A stretch of DNA of 64,000 nt from Bimastos eiseni (taxonomy: Eukaryota > Annelida > Clitellata > Crassiclitellata > Lumbricidae), in assembly GCA_959347315.1 (NCBI GenBank), contig OY365807.1:30609128-30673127 (forward strand), in the 5' to 3' direction. The notes beneath the pieces were generated by a model. The model saw only the letters and a program-made list of their open reading frames with translations. It made no database searches and was not told where the DNA came from. Shown here piece after piece: positions 34,010 through 41,619 of the stretch (positions are counted from its first letter, which is position 1; every line of letters begins with the position of its first letter). The translations under genes were made by a program, and so were the position numbers.

Positions 34010-34990
34010 AATTTTTCTTCTTGTACATGTATCTCTGTCTATACCTCTTCTGTCTTCCGTCTGTTTCCTTATCTCTCTTCTGCCTTCTCTGCTTTGCCTC
34101 TCACCTCGATCGTCTTTTTTACTGATCTCCTCCTTCATCTGTTCTCTTTATCAATCTCTTCTGTCTTTCGTAGCGTCTTCCTCTGTCTCTGTCTATCTAT
34201 GTCTTTATCGCTGCCTGTTATTCTCTCCATCGACCTTCTTCTGTATACATGAGACCGCCCTGGTCGATTCATCGGAGGTCAATGCCGAGTGCAGAAGGCA
34301 ACACGAGGCCAACGAAATTAATATTTCTCAGCAGCATAAACCATTAAAAAATTCCCTCTTCGCTCTGAAGACTCATTGTACGGCAGCTTCCACATCTAAC
34401 CACATGTAGGTCTACTGCTGCAGGGAGACGCTCATTACGTGACGCACCATAAAATCAGTGAAGAATACTCTGTGACTAAAATTGTTAAATTGTTACTTTC
34501 AGAAAATAGCCTTACCGGTTATTGCTATTTCTAGAAACTAATAAATCTGAGAGATTACTAATGATGTAAAGAGACTGCTCTGAGATTCCGATGTTTTGCG
34601 TCCTGTTTAATTTGAGGGAGGGAGGAATAATGCAACTAGAGACGGTCATATTCTCAGTTGTCTGACTGTTTGCTTACTTCTTACTTCATAGAGACAGGCA
34701 GATTGTCTTTCAGACAGAGAGCTATAAACATATATATATATATATATATATATATCCGTGGCGTGCCGACCATATATGTCGCAGCATTTGTAAGCGTGTC
34801 GCGGTATAGCTAGAAGAAAAGTCACTTATACATTATATTAACGGTGTCGTTTTAAATGGTAAGGACCATCATCTTCGTTCAAGTTGCGTTATTTAAAAGT
34901 CGACGAAGCACGCACACAACTAGCTAGAAAAAATGTCCAGGCAAAATCCCAGGAAAGCCACATCATGCACAGCGGTAGTAGAGCCTGCAT
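14131..34990 (-). CDS. YWTD/EGF-repeat type I membrane receptor (pro-EGF/LRP/cueball-like)
   Basis: Fourteen minus-strand exons join with fully consistent phases: 29493-29158, 27206-27041, 26106-25908, 25057-24814, 23946-23824, 23608-23377, 22487-22400, 21880-21768, 21153-20950, 19947-19775, 18929-18792, 17701-17554, 15303-15124, 14290-14131. A possible first exon at 34990-34918 would supply a signal peptide, giving about 858 residues. The order is EGF, first YWTD propeller, EGF, second propeller, EGF, linker with EGF, transmembrane helix and a tail of about 55 residues. Such proteins bind extracellular ligands and are endocytosed or signal at the cell surface. No LDL-receptor class A modules are visible, unlike classical LRPs, so pro-EGF or cueball-like proteins are closer in layout. 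Exact orthology and the upstream exon are unproven. Confidence 0.85.
15124..15303 (-). CDS. Receptor exon: EGF end and transmembrane helix
   Basis: After acceptor CTTGTAG it encodes CPNGFLGGFCDE (last two Cys of an EGF module), a juxtamembrane stretch, the hydrophobic helix IYVGAAIGAMVIVVATMVAI and the stop-transfer KRRKR. The donor is GTAGAT. It is 180 nt and in phase with both neighbours. The 163-codon plus-strand frame over it (15136-15627) is an antisense shadow. Confidence 0.82.
16080..16330 (+). mobile_element. L2-like LINE fragment (antisense in receptor intron)
   Basis: The frame KSLHWPKLPERF matches the [12 protein letters not shown] segment of the LINE at 5.1 kb, followed by similar CT-rich decayed sequence. 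Inactive. Confidence 0.6.
16513..16830 (-). other. Open frame nested in receptor intron (105 codons)
   Basis: A highly charged, coiled-coil-like frame (KHTKEMLKEELVRRRLKRS, ELAKIKLSLQNVNEHRTELK) lies inside the receptor intron between exons 17554 and 15303. I do not recognise it. Exons on both sides join in phase without it. It may be a relic of another gene or an alternative exon. Confidence 0.25.
17554..17701 (-). CDS. Receptor exon: linker and first part of EGF module
   Basis: Acceptor GTTACAG. The frame has a Ser/Thr-rich linker, then CPCRNGGACFTGNGFVK, which joins to CPNGFLGGFC in the next exon to form one EGF module with classic NGG spacing. 148 nt, donor AA|GTGTTT (weak). Phases match both neighbours. 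Confidence 0.8.
18792..18929 (-). CDS. Receptor exon: EGF module after second propeller
   Basis: It follows TTGTTTTAG. ANRCGDDRGGCSEIC then TCLCRTGYSLNVDGITC carries all six Cys of an LRP-type EGF. The donor is A|GTGAGA. It joins upstream to QPEG, giving the typical QP...N.C..GGCS junction that follows a YWTD propeller. Confidence 0.88.
19060..19335. repeat. Degenerate tandem repeat in receptor intron
   Basis: About seven irregular units carry ACAATC(C/T)GACA, such as GTTACAATCCGACAAA, TTGCAATCTGACATCGG and GTTACAATCTGACACGG, with spacings of roughly 25-45 bp. Confidence 0.55.
19515..19570. repeat. TATATATC/TATA simple repeat
   Basis: About 55 bp of alternating TATATA and TATCTA in the same receptor intron. 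Confidence 0.9.
19775..19947 (-). CDS. Receptor exon: YWTD repeat and end of second propeller
   Basis: Acceptor GTGTTGCAG. The frame contains NRVYWTDDSDIRF, the clearest YWTD in the gene, and ends AQPEG at donor G|GTCAGC. 173 nt, phase consistent. Confidence 0.9.
20950..21153 (-). CDS. Receptor exon: propeller blades
   Basis: Acceptor TTTTATAG. RLFYSDCGGNPHLGSCDLAG then DLFLDQMNRKIYAVIGDRI are two successive YWTD-type blades. The only phase-compatible donor is AG|GCAAGT, a GC donor with otherwise perfect consensus. Confidence 0.85.
21768..21880 (-). CDS. Receptor exon: propeller blade
   Basis: Acceptor GTTCATAG. GTIEVASIDGFSQ and KPRAIAVDPREK are standard LDLR class B blade edges. Donor AA|GTTAGA. 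113 nt. Confidence 0.87.
22400..22487 (-). CDS. Receptor exon: YWVD blade
   Basis: Acceptor CATTGTAG and donor GCG|GTGAGT. VTDLEVDWLSRNIYWVDYNA is a YWTD repeat in the YWVD form. 88 nt. Confidence 0.88.
23377..23608 (-). CDS. Receptor exon: start of second propeller
   Basis: Acceptor TTCACAG and donor GG|GTATGC. It contains SIVFVKRNELHFIGV, TALSFDYSTKTIYLS and TIMRIDLNGDPYRG, the first blades of the second propeller. 232 nt. Confidence 0.85.
23824..23946 (-). CDS. Receptor exon: EGF module between propellers
   Basis: Acceptor GAATTGCAG and donor A|GTATGC. ANPCVEKRCSHLC then AKCVCLSGMVL...NC supply six Cys. The SHLC spelling is typical of LRP-family EGF modules. 123 nt. Confidence 0.87.
24110..24200 (+). 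repeat. tRNA-like SINE head
   Basis: TAGTGGTTAGCTTGCTGG resembles a pol III A box and GGGTTCAAACCTC a B box, with spacing close to a tRNA. The acceptor stem is not complementary, so this is probably a SINE promoter rather than a tRNA gene. It lies antisense in a receptor intron. Confidence 0.5.
24350..24545 (+). mobile_element. LINE 3' ORF fragment
   Basis: The frame gives RAYASVGPSL, then after a stop NNLPAATRAEILSGRTTVSV and SLKTFLF, the C-terminal end common to L2/CR1-type ORF2. The stop replaces the usual Trp in LWN. Decayed. Confidence 0.65.
24814..25057 (-). CDS. Receptor exon: last blades of first propeller
   Basis: Acceptor TGTTTTAG and donor G|GTAAGT. SLSSIAIFEDDLIWTTSLSP is the usual fifth-blade spelling, followed by NIVVASIKKIPFTLQVWH that leads out of the propeller. 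244 nt. Confidence 0.9.
25193..25245 (-). repeat. LINE 3' tail
   Basis: The reverse complement contains GAGAGCGTCCCTG and GAGAGGCGCTATATAAATC, another copy of the common tail. Confidence 0.6.
25367..25394. repeat. TA microsatellite
   Basis: (TA)n of about 28 bp. Confidence 0.95.
25908..26106 (-). CDS. Receptor exon: YWSE and YWVN blades
   Basis: Acceptor ATGAGCAG and donor CGC|GTAAGG. KLYWSECSLSGRIESSHLDG and LKLDHPTQTLYWVNF are two blades of the first propeller. 199 nt. Confidence 0.92.
26207..26460 (-). repeat. Dispersed repeat containing GGGACAAGTCCC
   Basis: Read on the minus strand it carries GGCGGCGATCTTGG, GGGGGACAAGTCCC, TTTACAGAGAGGGGACACGT and TACCCCACTCG. The same ordered blocks recur at 42840-43015 (minus strand). 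No protein is supported. Confidence 0.65.
27041..27206 (-). CDS. Receptor exon: first propeller blade
   Basis: Acceptor TTTCTTTAG and donor GG|GTAAGA. NLVACMALDWMTSILYVSD then AFSMDIDPTNG, which continues as KLYWSE in the next exon. 166 nt. Confidence 0.9.
28903..29010. repeat. GACGAATTGTCCG minisatellite
   Basis: Six to seven imperfect units of about 15 bp (CGACGAATTGTCCGC and variants) in a receptor intron. Confidence 0.85.
29158..29493 (-). CDS. Receptor exon: N-terminal EGF module and start of first propeller
   Basis: Acceptor GCGTAGCAG. The EGF reads DCSSWPPLCSQVC then GAQCSCQTGFYLDSDERHC, with six Cys. SAFLLYNSGVDIMAIAFDS then begins the propeller. A serine run (about SSPSSSSSSS) encoded by TCC repeats interrupts the first blade. 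Donor G|GTTAGA. 336 nt. Phase joins directly to the exon at 27206. Confidence 0.85.
29546..29610 (+). repeat. SINE fragment (3' part)
   Basis: CACTTCTGAGCAAAAAGATG, TTGGAAGAAGGGCGG and ATTTCGGTAATAA match the 3' end of the SINE at 31187-31418. It sits about 55 bp upstream of the receptor exon start, on its 5' side. Confidence 0.8.
29690..29980 (+). mobile_element. LINE 3' fragment
   Basis: The decayed sequence ends GAAGCGCTCTAGAAATGCTTAAATAC, comparable to GGCGCTGTAGAAATGCTGAG at the 3' end of the LINE at 5.6 kb. No intact frame. Confidence 0.45.
30620..31137. mobile_element. TIR element with TGACGTCA sites, copy 1 (about 515 bp)
   Basis: The left end GGGGAGCCGTCCATAAATGA and the right end, read inverted as GGGGCCGTTCATAAATGACG, form terminal inverted repeats. 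They are flanked by TA on both sides (CTA|GGGG...CCCC|TAG), consistent with a TA target site. The interior has repeated GTCACA/TGTGAC and TGACGTCA words and no transposase, so it is nonautonomous. A second copy lies at 55807-56175. Confidence 0.75.
31187..31418 (+). mobile_element. tRNA-derived SINE, full-length copy
   Basis: The head TGGCGCGGTTGCTGATCGGT, TAGAGCGG and GGATTCGACCTT resembles a tRNA with A and B boxes. The body includes GGGGAGTCACTGTGTAGGGA, GCGCACAATTGCTCTGC and CGCCGTCGAGGCG. The tail is TTCTGAGCAAAAAATGTTGG to TTTCGGTAATAAAATAAAAT. Related copies are at 29546-29610 (partial) and 63812-64000 (inverted). Confidence 0.8.
31970..32080. repeat. Hairpin/inverted-repeat element
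   Basis: CATGGACGGCGTCCATG lies at 31980-31996. GTGCCTGGACG (32044-32054) and CGTCCAGGCAC (32066-32076) are perfect 11-bp inverted arms. The two ends together form a larger imperfect inverted repeat. GTGCCTGGACG also occurs at 30611, next to the TIR element. Confidence 0.6.
32884..32952. repeat. TG/CG dinucleotide microsatellite
   Basis: About 69 bp of alternating (TG)n with interspersed CG. Confidence 0.97.
33851..34006. repeat. CT microsatellite
   Basis: About 155 bp of (CT)n with GTCT and TTCT interruptions. It creates Ser/Leu-rich and Arg/Glu-rich frames on the two strands that are not genes. Confidence 0.97.
34730..34757. repeat. TA microsatellite
   Basis: (AT)n of about 28 bp. Confidence 0.9.
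34918..34990 (-). CDS. Candidate first receptor exon (signal peptide)
   Basis: ATG at 34990-34988 opens a strongly hydrophobic 24-residue sequence (MQALLPLCMMWLSWDFAWTF then FLAS), typical of a signal peptide. A possible donor T|GTGTGC leaves one base, exactly what the EGF exon at 29493 needs. The donor is weak and the gap is 5.4 kb, so linkage is inferred. Confidence 0.4.
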
Positions 34991-35730
34991 TATGCCACGA
35001 GGAAGACTACTTCTACTGCTTCGTGAAATGGCGTAAGATATCCAGCACCAGCTGTCTAGGTCTAGGTCGTTATTTAGCAAAGTGAATCTTGTGGGAATGA
35101 GGTTGGACGCCTGCAATGCAACTCAGAGACACGGGGTTTAAAGGTCACGAACCCTTTCAACGCATGTAGTGGAAATTGCCAAGATTATCTTGCCAGTAAG
35201 CGTCACCAATAATGAAAAAAGTAAATGTCATCACGAAGTTTCTCATTTTCAGAGCCTAATAAATTAATATGGGCTTACTGTACGTATATTAGTGATACAT
35301 ACGCAACCAAGGTCTCTGTAGACGCATCTTGATATGTGTAGGCCTGATTGACACATGATTATTATTAGGAATAATATATTTCTGCCACCCACAGCAATGA
35401 TATTATATTTAACACACGACTCCATAATTTCCGTCTGCACTCAACAGTGAATGCAAATGAAACGTTTAGTTATACATTTAAATTTTAAATTTTAAATTTT
35501 AAATAAATTTAAATTGAATCTGGCAGCATATGATTATAATTACGTACATACACTCACACATGTAATTGGTATGTGAGCACATAAAAAGGCAAATGTAAAA
35601 TATGGTAATACAGCAAGGTTAAAATATTTTACAATTAGAGTGAGCTGAGGTAGATCTATGGCTGTGTCCTTTTTACAGGAATGTCAGCGAAGGACAGATA
35701 CTATAGTGGGGTAAATCGTCTGGTCGCCAC

Positions 35731-35885
35731 CTGTCGCTGGACAGTTTCTGTTGCATTTCTTCGACCGGTTACAGTAGTGTGACTAGTGTCTAGACCACAA
35801 TGACAGTTGCCAAACACTGTATCGTTGATGTTCACGAGCGGATACACCAGTCTATCATGTTTATAGACATCACCTTTAAGAGTAT
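35731..35885 (-). other. Possible exon of unknown gene
   Basis: A strong acceptor (TTTTCTTCTTGTTAG) precedes an open frame with DVYKHDRLVYPLVNINDTV, NCHCG and RRNATETVQRQ, ending at CAG|GTGGCG. Two N-glycosylation-type sites (NDT, NAT) are visible. It could be an upstream exon of the receptor or of another minus-strand gene. I do not recognise the sequence. Confidence 0.25.
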
Positions 35886-36084
35886 CTAACAAGAAGAAAA
35901 TTTATATACGCCTTCTACTCGCAGTTGTTTAACCTTGTTTGCCTGAACCAGATATACTATGCATGTGAGCGATTCTGGGGGAATTCGCATGCATAAAATA
36001 TCTGTATAAATACAATAATTAATTAATTCAGGCATTTATTTATTCATTATGAAAGAATATCTATAGAAATAAAGAGACATCTCT

Positions 36085-36695
36085 GTGTGTATGTCTTTGT
36101 CAGCGATGCATTTGCTCAGTTTACAGCTATTCACTCGAACCCTTCACCGTTTTCTCGGGGAACACCTTACACACGCAGTCGAAGAGTTCGTAAGACCCGC
36201 GGATGCCCTCTTCATGGTCTCCAAGGCCAAAAAACCTCTCTCAGGACCCCCCAGGAAAGTTTCCTTCTCAATCGCCAGGATCGTCTTGCCGAAACACTTG
36301 CATGTCATATCTATCTCCCACACCTCTTGTTTGTTAGATATACGTTTGCACAATCGGTCTGTGGGTTTGTACTTTGTACACATTTGGACACTTTAACAGC
36401 CATTGACTCTAAACCTTCGTCGTTCGCTCGGGGAAGGAATGGACTGTTTGGGAGATATACGTTTCGACAGTCGCTCAGGTCGGTATGTACGCATTTACAC
36501 ACTTTTAGACCTATACACTCGAAACCTTCGCCTTTCGCTCGGGTAATACCCCCGACACCCACTAGAGGGAATTGTGAAGCCCGCGGCCGCAGTCTTCCCC
36601 CTCTCCATAGCCAAAAACCTGTCTCAACCAGAGGTGCCCCAGCTAGTGTTAGATATAGGTATAATGAAATATATAGCTCACGCGCTGTATTATAG
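36085..36695. repeat. Imperfect repeats, unit about 125 bp and longer
   Basis: The block (T/C)ACTCGAA.CCTTC.CC.TT(C/T)(G/T)CTCGGGG occurs at about 36130, 36405 and 36515. GATATACGTTT..(G/A)CA precedes the last two. A second block (CCCGCGG..GC..TCTTC..CTCCA..GCCAAAAA) occurs at about 36195 and 36580. One plus-strand frame stays open for 202 codons and repeats (A/D)I(H/D)S.PS.F(A/S)RG. Coding is not demonstrated. Confidence 0.6.
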
Positions 36696-37740
36696 TACAA
36701 ACACGCACACACACATATATTAAATATATATATATTATATACATAATATATATGTATATGTAGGCCTTCATATACATACATATATCAATCACACGTCATG
36801 TGTATGACACTAGTTAGCGGGTCCTCGGTCCCTTCTTGGTCTGCCCTTTCTGTTCCTGAAACACTCTTGTACACTGCATTACGTAATGTTTGCATGTTGG
36901 GGAACTGGAAAAAAGCTAACTTTATGTTGAATGATGATTGGATATTTACATCCTAACAAAGAAACATCAAGGAAATGCAGAATTTGAATGTGTAGACCTA
37001 CTGCAGCACGTACACAAGGCAGAACGACTTAAAGATTTACTTCTGGTTAGTGTGAGTAATAACGTGTTCCACTGTTCCAGTGTTCCTGTCCCTCATACAT
37101 GTCCGCATGCACGCTCTTTGTGTTCAGACGGTTTATAGGCCTACGGCACACTTCGTATCTCACGAGCATTATGTGATAAGTGACATACAATTATGTGTGA
37201 TGGAAAATGCCAGACGAGGCATAGGCTGTCATCAATCCCTGTTACAGTGAGTGAATGGATGCTGCCGACAGCTGCGGACTATGATGGACAGCCTTGCGAA
37301 GTTCAGTGATTGACAGCCAGTTGGCCTCAGGCGAATAATAGTCGCCAATCATCGGTGACAGAGTGTAGCATCTTATCTTCACCATCATATCAATCAGATG
37401 CTTCGCTGATAGATATAAACCCGAGATGATGCTCTGGAATTAGGCCTGTCTCAGCAACCGCTGCGACACGATTCGAGACGACTGACAAGGAGTGACAATT
37501 GGAGGAAATCGAACCTGACGCAGCTATTTTCCAACTGTTGTTTTCTAAAGGAAACGGACAAACGAATTTTCGACTGCGTACAAAAAAGCATAGGCTTGAA
37601 CTTAACCGGGTGAGCTAAACGTATTTAATGCTATAATGCGATATCAATAGACGGTTGGATAGAAGTGGACCGATCTGCCACCTTCTCTGTTCTGCACGTG
37701 ATTGAGGACTGCTCGTCTAATTGTCGGTTCTCTTTTCTTT
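36696..37740. other. Intergenic
   Basis: An AT-rich tract lies at 36719-36765. No gene was recognised. Confidence 0.5.
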
Positions 37741-37885
37741 GTTGGTTCACTCTAATTGGGTGGTTCACCCTGCTTAGTTGGGTCTCCCTATTTGGTTGGT
37801 TCTCCCTGCTTGGTTGGTTATCCCTGCTTGGTTGGTTCTCCCTGCTTGGTTGATTCTCCCTGCTTGGTTGGTTCTCCTTGCTTGT
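37741..37885. repeat. 18-bp minisatellite (TCTCCCTGCTTGGTTGGT)
   Basis: About eight units, best preserved from 37801. An 18-bp period keeps frames open (Leu/Gly/Trp/Phe-rich), which explains the short open frames here. Confidence 0.9.
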
Positions 37886-38917
37886 TCGGGCTCGCTACTC
37901 ATGAGGTTCACAGGGTTTCACTAACGTCATGTTATGCTACGTTACATAAACTAACATCTAAACAGTGTGTAATAACATATTGTTAATTCTATTCCATACG
38001 TGACCGTTGAATCTTTAAGATATATATGCCTAGTGCCCTAGTCTATCCATATTATTATTTACTAAACAATTGCTGCAAGGTGCTTGAATGTGTGAATAGA
38101 AGAATGACGCCTTAATGAGTAATTAATAAATCAATTTACAGCTAAATTGACGCTAATTGATTTTAACGAATCAGATTTTAGAATACATTAATTCGATCCG
38201 TTGTTTTCACGACTGTTTTTGATAGGACTATTTTGTATTTTGCAATTAATTTCTCGAAGAAAGGAAATAATCATTACTTCATTACTTTTAAGCTTGTGGT
38301 GAAGCAAGTTACTTGTCATTATCTATGCTTCAGATGCAGTTAATGAATCATTTTAGGGACAATTTTAAGATTCAGATTGTGCATATTAAGCCGATTTTCA
38401 TATCATAAAAAAATTGTCATATTGTTGGACTTCCTTCAGTGATCCAGCTATTCTGCAGCTATCGATTGTGGTAGGCCTATGCATCAAATACTAAAAGTCT
38501 ATTTTAGGTGATTTTCCTGTTTATGCTTCGTTTCAACGGTGTGTATTAGGCCTACCCGATTGCAAAACTGATGTATAGGGCCTATTCGAATTTAGTCTGA
38601 AAGATTCATAAAATCTTCCTCTCCATTGCTAAGTTCGTCGTCATAATAAAAAATAGAATGAAGATCTGGAACCTATTTCTACTTGTTTGTAGTTAACAAG
38701 TTATCGCTGTATCTGTACAAAACTAAGTGCTCAATACTTCACGCTCATCCATTTTGTAGTGAATTTTTTGCCATAAAATGTCTGTATGAAATAAAGATGA
38801 ACTGCCACAAACTTTTGAATAGATTTCGATGGACCAATAACCTGGATGGAACATATCATGATTTATGCAGAAATTTTCAAGACAGTTTTCCAGTGTTGTG
38901 TGCATGACCTTAAACTT
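37886..38917. other. Intergenic, nothing recognised
   Basis: AT-rich with AGGCCTA words. No coding or RNA features are supported. Confidence 0.6.
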
Positions 38918-39022
38918 CAAGACCAAGACGAGACCGAGATAGTGAGGTACCGAGACCGAGACCGAGACAGTGAGGTACCGAGACCGAGACCGAAACACTA
39001 GGTTCAAGACAGTTCGAGACAG
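38918..39022. repeat. GAGACC-type simple repeat, copy 1
   Basis: GAGACCGAGACCGAGACAGT units with GTGAGGTACC spacers. Related to 39540-39682, in the same orientation. Confidence 0.85.
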
Positions 39023-39539
39023 TAAAAAACAAGTGATCCTATATGAAAGGCTGTAAAATACTAATGCATCAATTTTCGGGAATAAGGTTCATTTGTAATT
39101 TCAATTTGAAACTTGATTATAATGTTTATTGTATCAATTCCCAAGAACAGTTTTTATATTTTTCGATATTTCTTCTTCGGCCTATCTTCTAGACGATATT
39201 TAAGAAGCAAATTCGATACCAACTACCAAACGAAATTATAAATTTGCGCATATCCTTACTCGCCCTGAGAAACTCGAAGTTGTTCCGATCGTTTCGGTTA
39301 TAGTGGTTTTACATCAATACCAAACTCATAGCCAATAGCTATTGTTTGTAAATAGGCCTAACTTCAAATTGCGTAAACGCAAACTTCACAATTTCAGGCT
39401 CTCTCTCAGATATATTTCCACTTTAAGACAATTGAATCCATTTCAGTATCATGTGACTCACGCGTTAACCAGAATGACCGTTTCTCGTTGATTCCGGTTT
39501 CAGTTTCAAGCGCAAAATTTTAGGGCAGTTAACGCGAAA

Positions 39540-39682
39540 CTTATCGAGACCGCTTGTTCGAGGCAGAACAAGACTTTCACTTCAAGACAGTTGCTAAAAA
39601 TTCGAGACATTGCGTCAAGATCAAGACCGAGACCGAGACAGCAGGCTTCTGAGACCGAGACCGAGACACTGTCTCGTGACCA
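39540..39682. repeat. GAGACC-type simple repeat, copy 2
   Basis: AAGACCGAGACCGAGACAGC and GAGACCGAGACCGAGACACT, with flanking TTCAAGACAGTT and ATTCGAGACATT resembling those at 39001-39020. Confidence 0.8.
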
Positions 39683-40007
39683 TACAAATCTGCAGGTTTT
39701 GAGTTCTGTCCTTTGAAGTCTTGTCATAATGATTGCGGGGCGTGATTACATTTCTTTCTAAGTCAAGTGCAAAAGCACATTTGTAGGCTTACAGATCGGA
39801 ACGGTTTAAATTAATTTATACTTTACGTTGCTCTAATTATGAAACTTGTTTCCCATCACTGACCAAAAGACGAAAACCGAATAATATAAAGTACACGAAT
39901 GATAAAACGCAAGCCTATCTGTGTTTTCAATTCAAAATGATTTCGATTTACAAAATCAGTTATTAAAATAGCTTTTGAATAACTCATGAGTCTAGGATTA
40001 GAAAATA

Positions 40008-40011
<4 letters not shown>

Positions 40012-40044
<33 letters not shown>
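40012..40044. repeat. TA microsatellite
   Basis: (TA)n of about 33 bp. Confidence 0.95.
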
Positions 40045-40399
40045 CTACAAGCCCTACTACAGAACAAGACACGATGATTCTTCAGATCAAGCGCAAAAAT
40101 TTATACAGCGCAAGAAAATGGTAACGGAAATATAGAAATAAAGAAATAAAGAATGGAGTTGTCAAGTGTCAACACATAGGGTGAAGCGGGAATACAAATA
40201 CAGGCAGAAAATAATTCAATAATTTGTAATACTGGTCTATCTTTATCTTTATAAGCTTTCCAAAAATACACACAGGAAACGAAACGACAGCGAGCTCTTT
40301 GACCATCTAGCAAAATCTTAACGGCCCACGCGCTAGGTATTAAACACAAGGGAGGGAATCCGGCGTCCGGAAATCACTGGACTATTTTTTAAACTTTCC

Positions 40400-40587
40400 T
40401 TCGAATTTCTCTCCGTATGGGGAGTGACTAACGACAGCTATAAGCGCAATACCTCATACGAACCCCATCTGGTTACGAGACGAGGATAAATCAGATAAAG
40501 GCCTCATATCCTTAGATAGGACACGTATCAGGTATTAAGCTGGTAGAAAAACACACTTTGATCTTAGCCAAAAGGCCGAAAAGCGAT
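40400..40587 (-). ncRNA. U2 snRNA-like gene or pseudogene, copy 2
   Basis: The minus strand starts ATCGCTTTTCGG and reads through GGCTAAGATCAAAGTGTG, one change from the U2 5' end. Stem IIa follows (CAGCTTAATACCTGATACGT), then a stem IIb-like GTCCTATCTAAGGAT. The expected GUAGUA is absent, replaced by TTTTTCTAC. A possible Sm-like GATTTATC follows at about 40482-40490. It is closer to canonical U2 than copy 1 but still lacks the branch-site element. The 3' limit is approximate. Confidence 0.7.
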
Positions 40588-40849
40588 AACGGCTTTCTTT
40601 CTGTATCGGTGGTTTAACGACATCTTATGGCTACACTGGCCGCTGACGTCTTCTGGGTTCTTCTGTTATTTTTCTCTTTTCTCCCGGATGTTATATCGTC
40701 ATCTTTTTTGATGTTATCTCATCATTTTTTCTGATGTTATCTCGTCATCATTTTTTCTTCTGATATTATGTAACGACGTGTGTGTGTAATAAGTTTATTT
40801 AACGACGCATCCATGACAAGGATGATAATTATGCGTGTATAACGACGTA
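40588..40849. mobile_element. Insertion separating U2-like copy 2 from its upstream region
   Basis: Compared with copy 1, about 260 extra bases lie between the conserved upstream block and the RNA start. The insert has several CGTCGTTA words and TGATGTTATCTCATCAT-type repeats. It includes GTGTAATAAGTTTATTTAAC and GACGCATCC.TGACAAGGATG (40786-40832), which recurs inverted at 42815-42860. Confidence 0.6.
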
Positions 40850-41110
40850 TTATACAGAGGTTTTACTTGGTCTTATATGGCGTGGCTTGGAATCTTAAAA
40901 AAGCTTTCAATGGCCTATCTTACTAACGGTAATAACTTTTTAATTTCGGTCATTCTCAAAAAAGTTACTTCGAAATGAGAAAGTACTCAATATAATGCAA
41001 TTTATAATTAAGTCACATATAATTATAACATGATATAATATATAAAAAGCGTGTTTCCCGTCTGAACCTATGCAATTAATTGTTACCATGTCCCGCCATC
41101 TACCGTCGTC
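40850..41110 (-). promoter_or_regulatory. Conserved upstream region of U2-like copy 2
   Basis: Homologous to 8990-9249 over about 250 bp (shared TATAAATTGCATTATATTG, TTATTACCGTTAGTAAGAT, ATGGCGG). In this copy it is about 260 bp away from the RNA start because of an insertion. Confidence 0.6.
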
Positions 41111-41140
41111 AAATCGTAAGCGTCATTGTAGCAATAATAC

Positions 41141-41380
41141 TCAGTGTTTAAATTCGGCCGTATCTCGCCGGATCTGAGATCCGGAACCTATGGAGTGGGG
41201 TTTTGGAATGGGTACTTTGGGTGCTGGATATAATTCACGGATATACTCAGAAATATCAATCCATCGCGAGTTTATTTGAGCGTAGTTTATAATACTATAA
41301 CTGCTGTCTACATCCATGTGTTTCATCACTAACGTTTGTGTCGCTTTCTTTTCAGCTTGCCTGATACTAAAAGGGGACAA
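41141..41380 (-). other. Possible terminal exon of unknown gene
   Basis: After CCCCTTTTAG an open frame reads IRQAEKKATQTLVMKHMDVD, NYAQINSRWIDISEYIREL, PKVPIPKPHSIGSG and ends EFKH with a stop. The composition is protein-like, but I recognise no family and found no partner exon. Confidence 0.3.
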
Positions 41381-41394
41381 GTTCCATCAATATA

Positions 41395-41610
41395 TGCACG
41401 TATGGAGACGACGACGACGACGACGATGATGATGATGATGATGATGAGTGTTTTGCCCGAAGGCAGGTTCGTTGGCTTTTAAGCCACCTGGGGATGAGAT
41501 GAGTAAGGTGGTTTCCCGTTGACGACAGGTTATTACAGGAATTGAACTTGACTGTCGCCAACCAGACAGGGCACCAATAACGCAATGCATCTGATATAAC
41601 CAAGTTTGCA
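41395..41610 (-). repeat. SINE-like repeat with GAC/GAT tail
   Basis: On the minus strand CAAGTTCAATTCCTGTAATAAC contains a B-box-like GTTCAATTC. It is followed by CAGGTGGCTTAAAAGCCAACG, GGCAAAACACTCATCATCAT and an (ATC/GTC)n microsatellite at 41406-41448. The segment AAGTTCAATTCCTGTAATAA also resembles part of 8620-8660. Confidence 0.45.
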
Positions 41611-41619
41611 GCCTAGCGA

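Larger units (their letters stand above)
31419..34917. other. Receptor 5' intron if the exon at 34.95 kb is real; no other gene seen
   Basis: This holds AT-rich DNA, a hairpin element at 31970-32080 and the TG and CT tracts. Short frames such as 31731-31994 and 33056-33238 show no homology that I can recognise. Confidence 0.5.

Noticed and set aside
33746..34409. Ser/Leu-rich frames of 168 and 198 codons and Arg/Glu-rich minus-strand frames
   Set aside because: Translation of a CT microsatellite.
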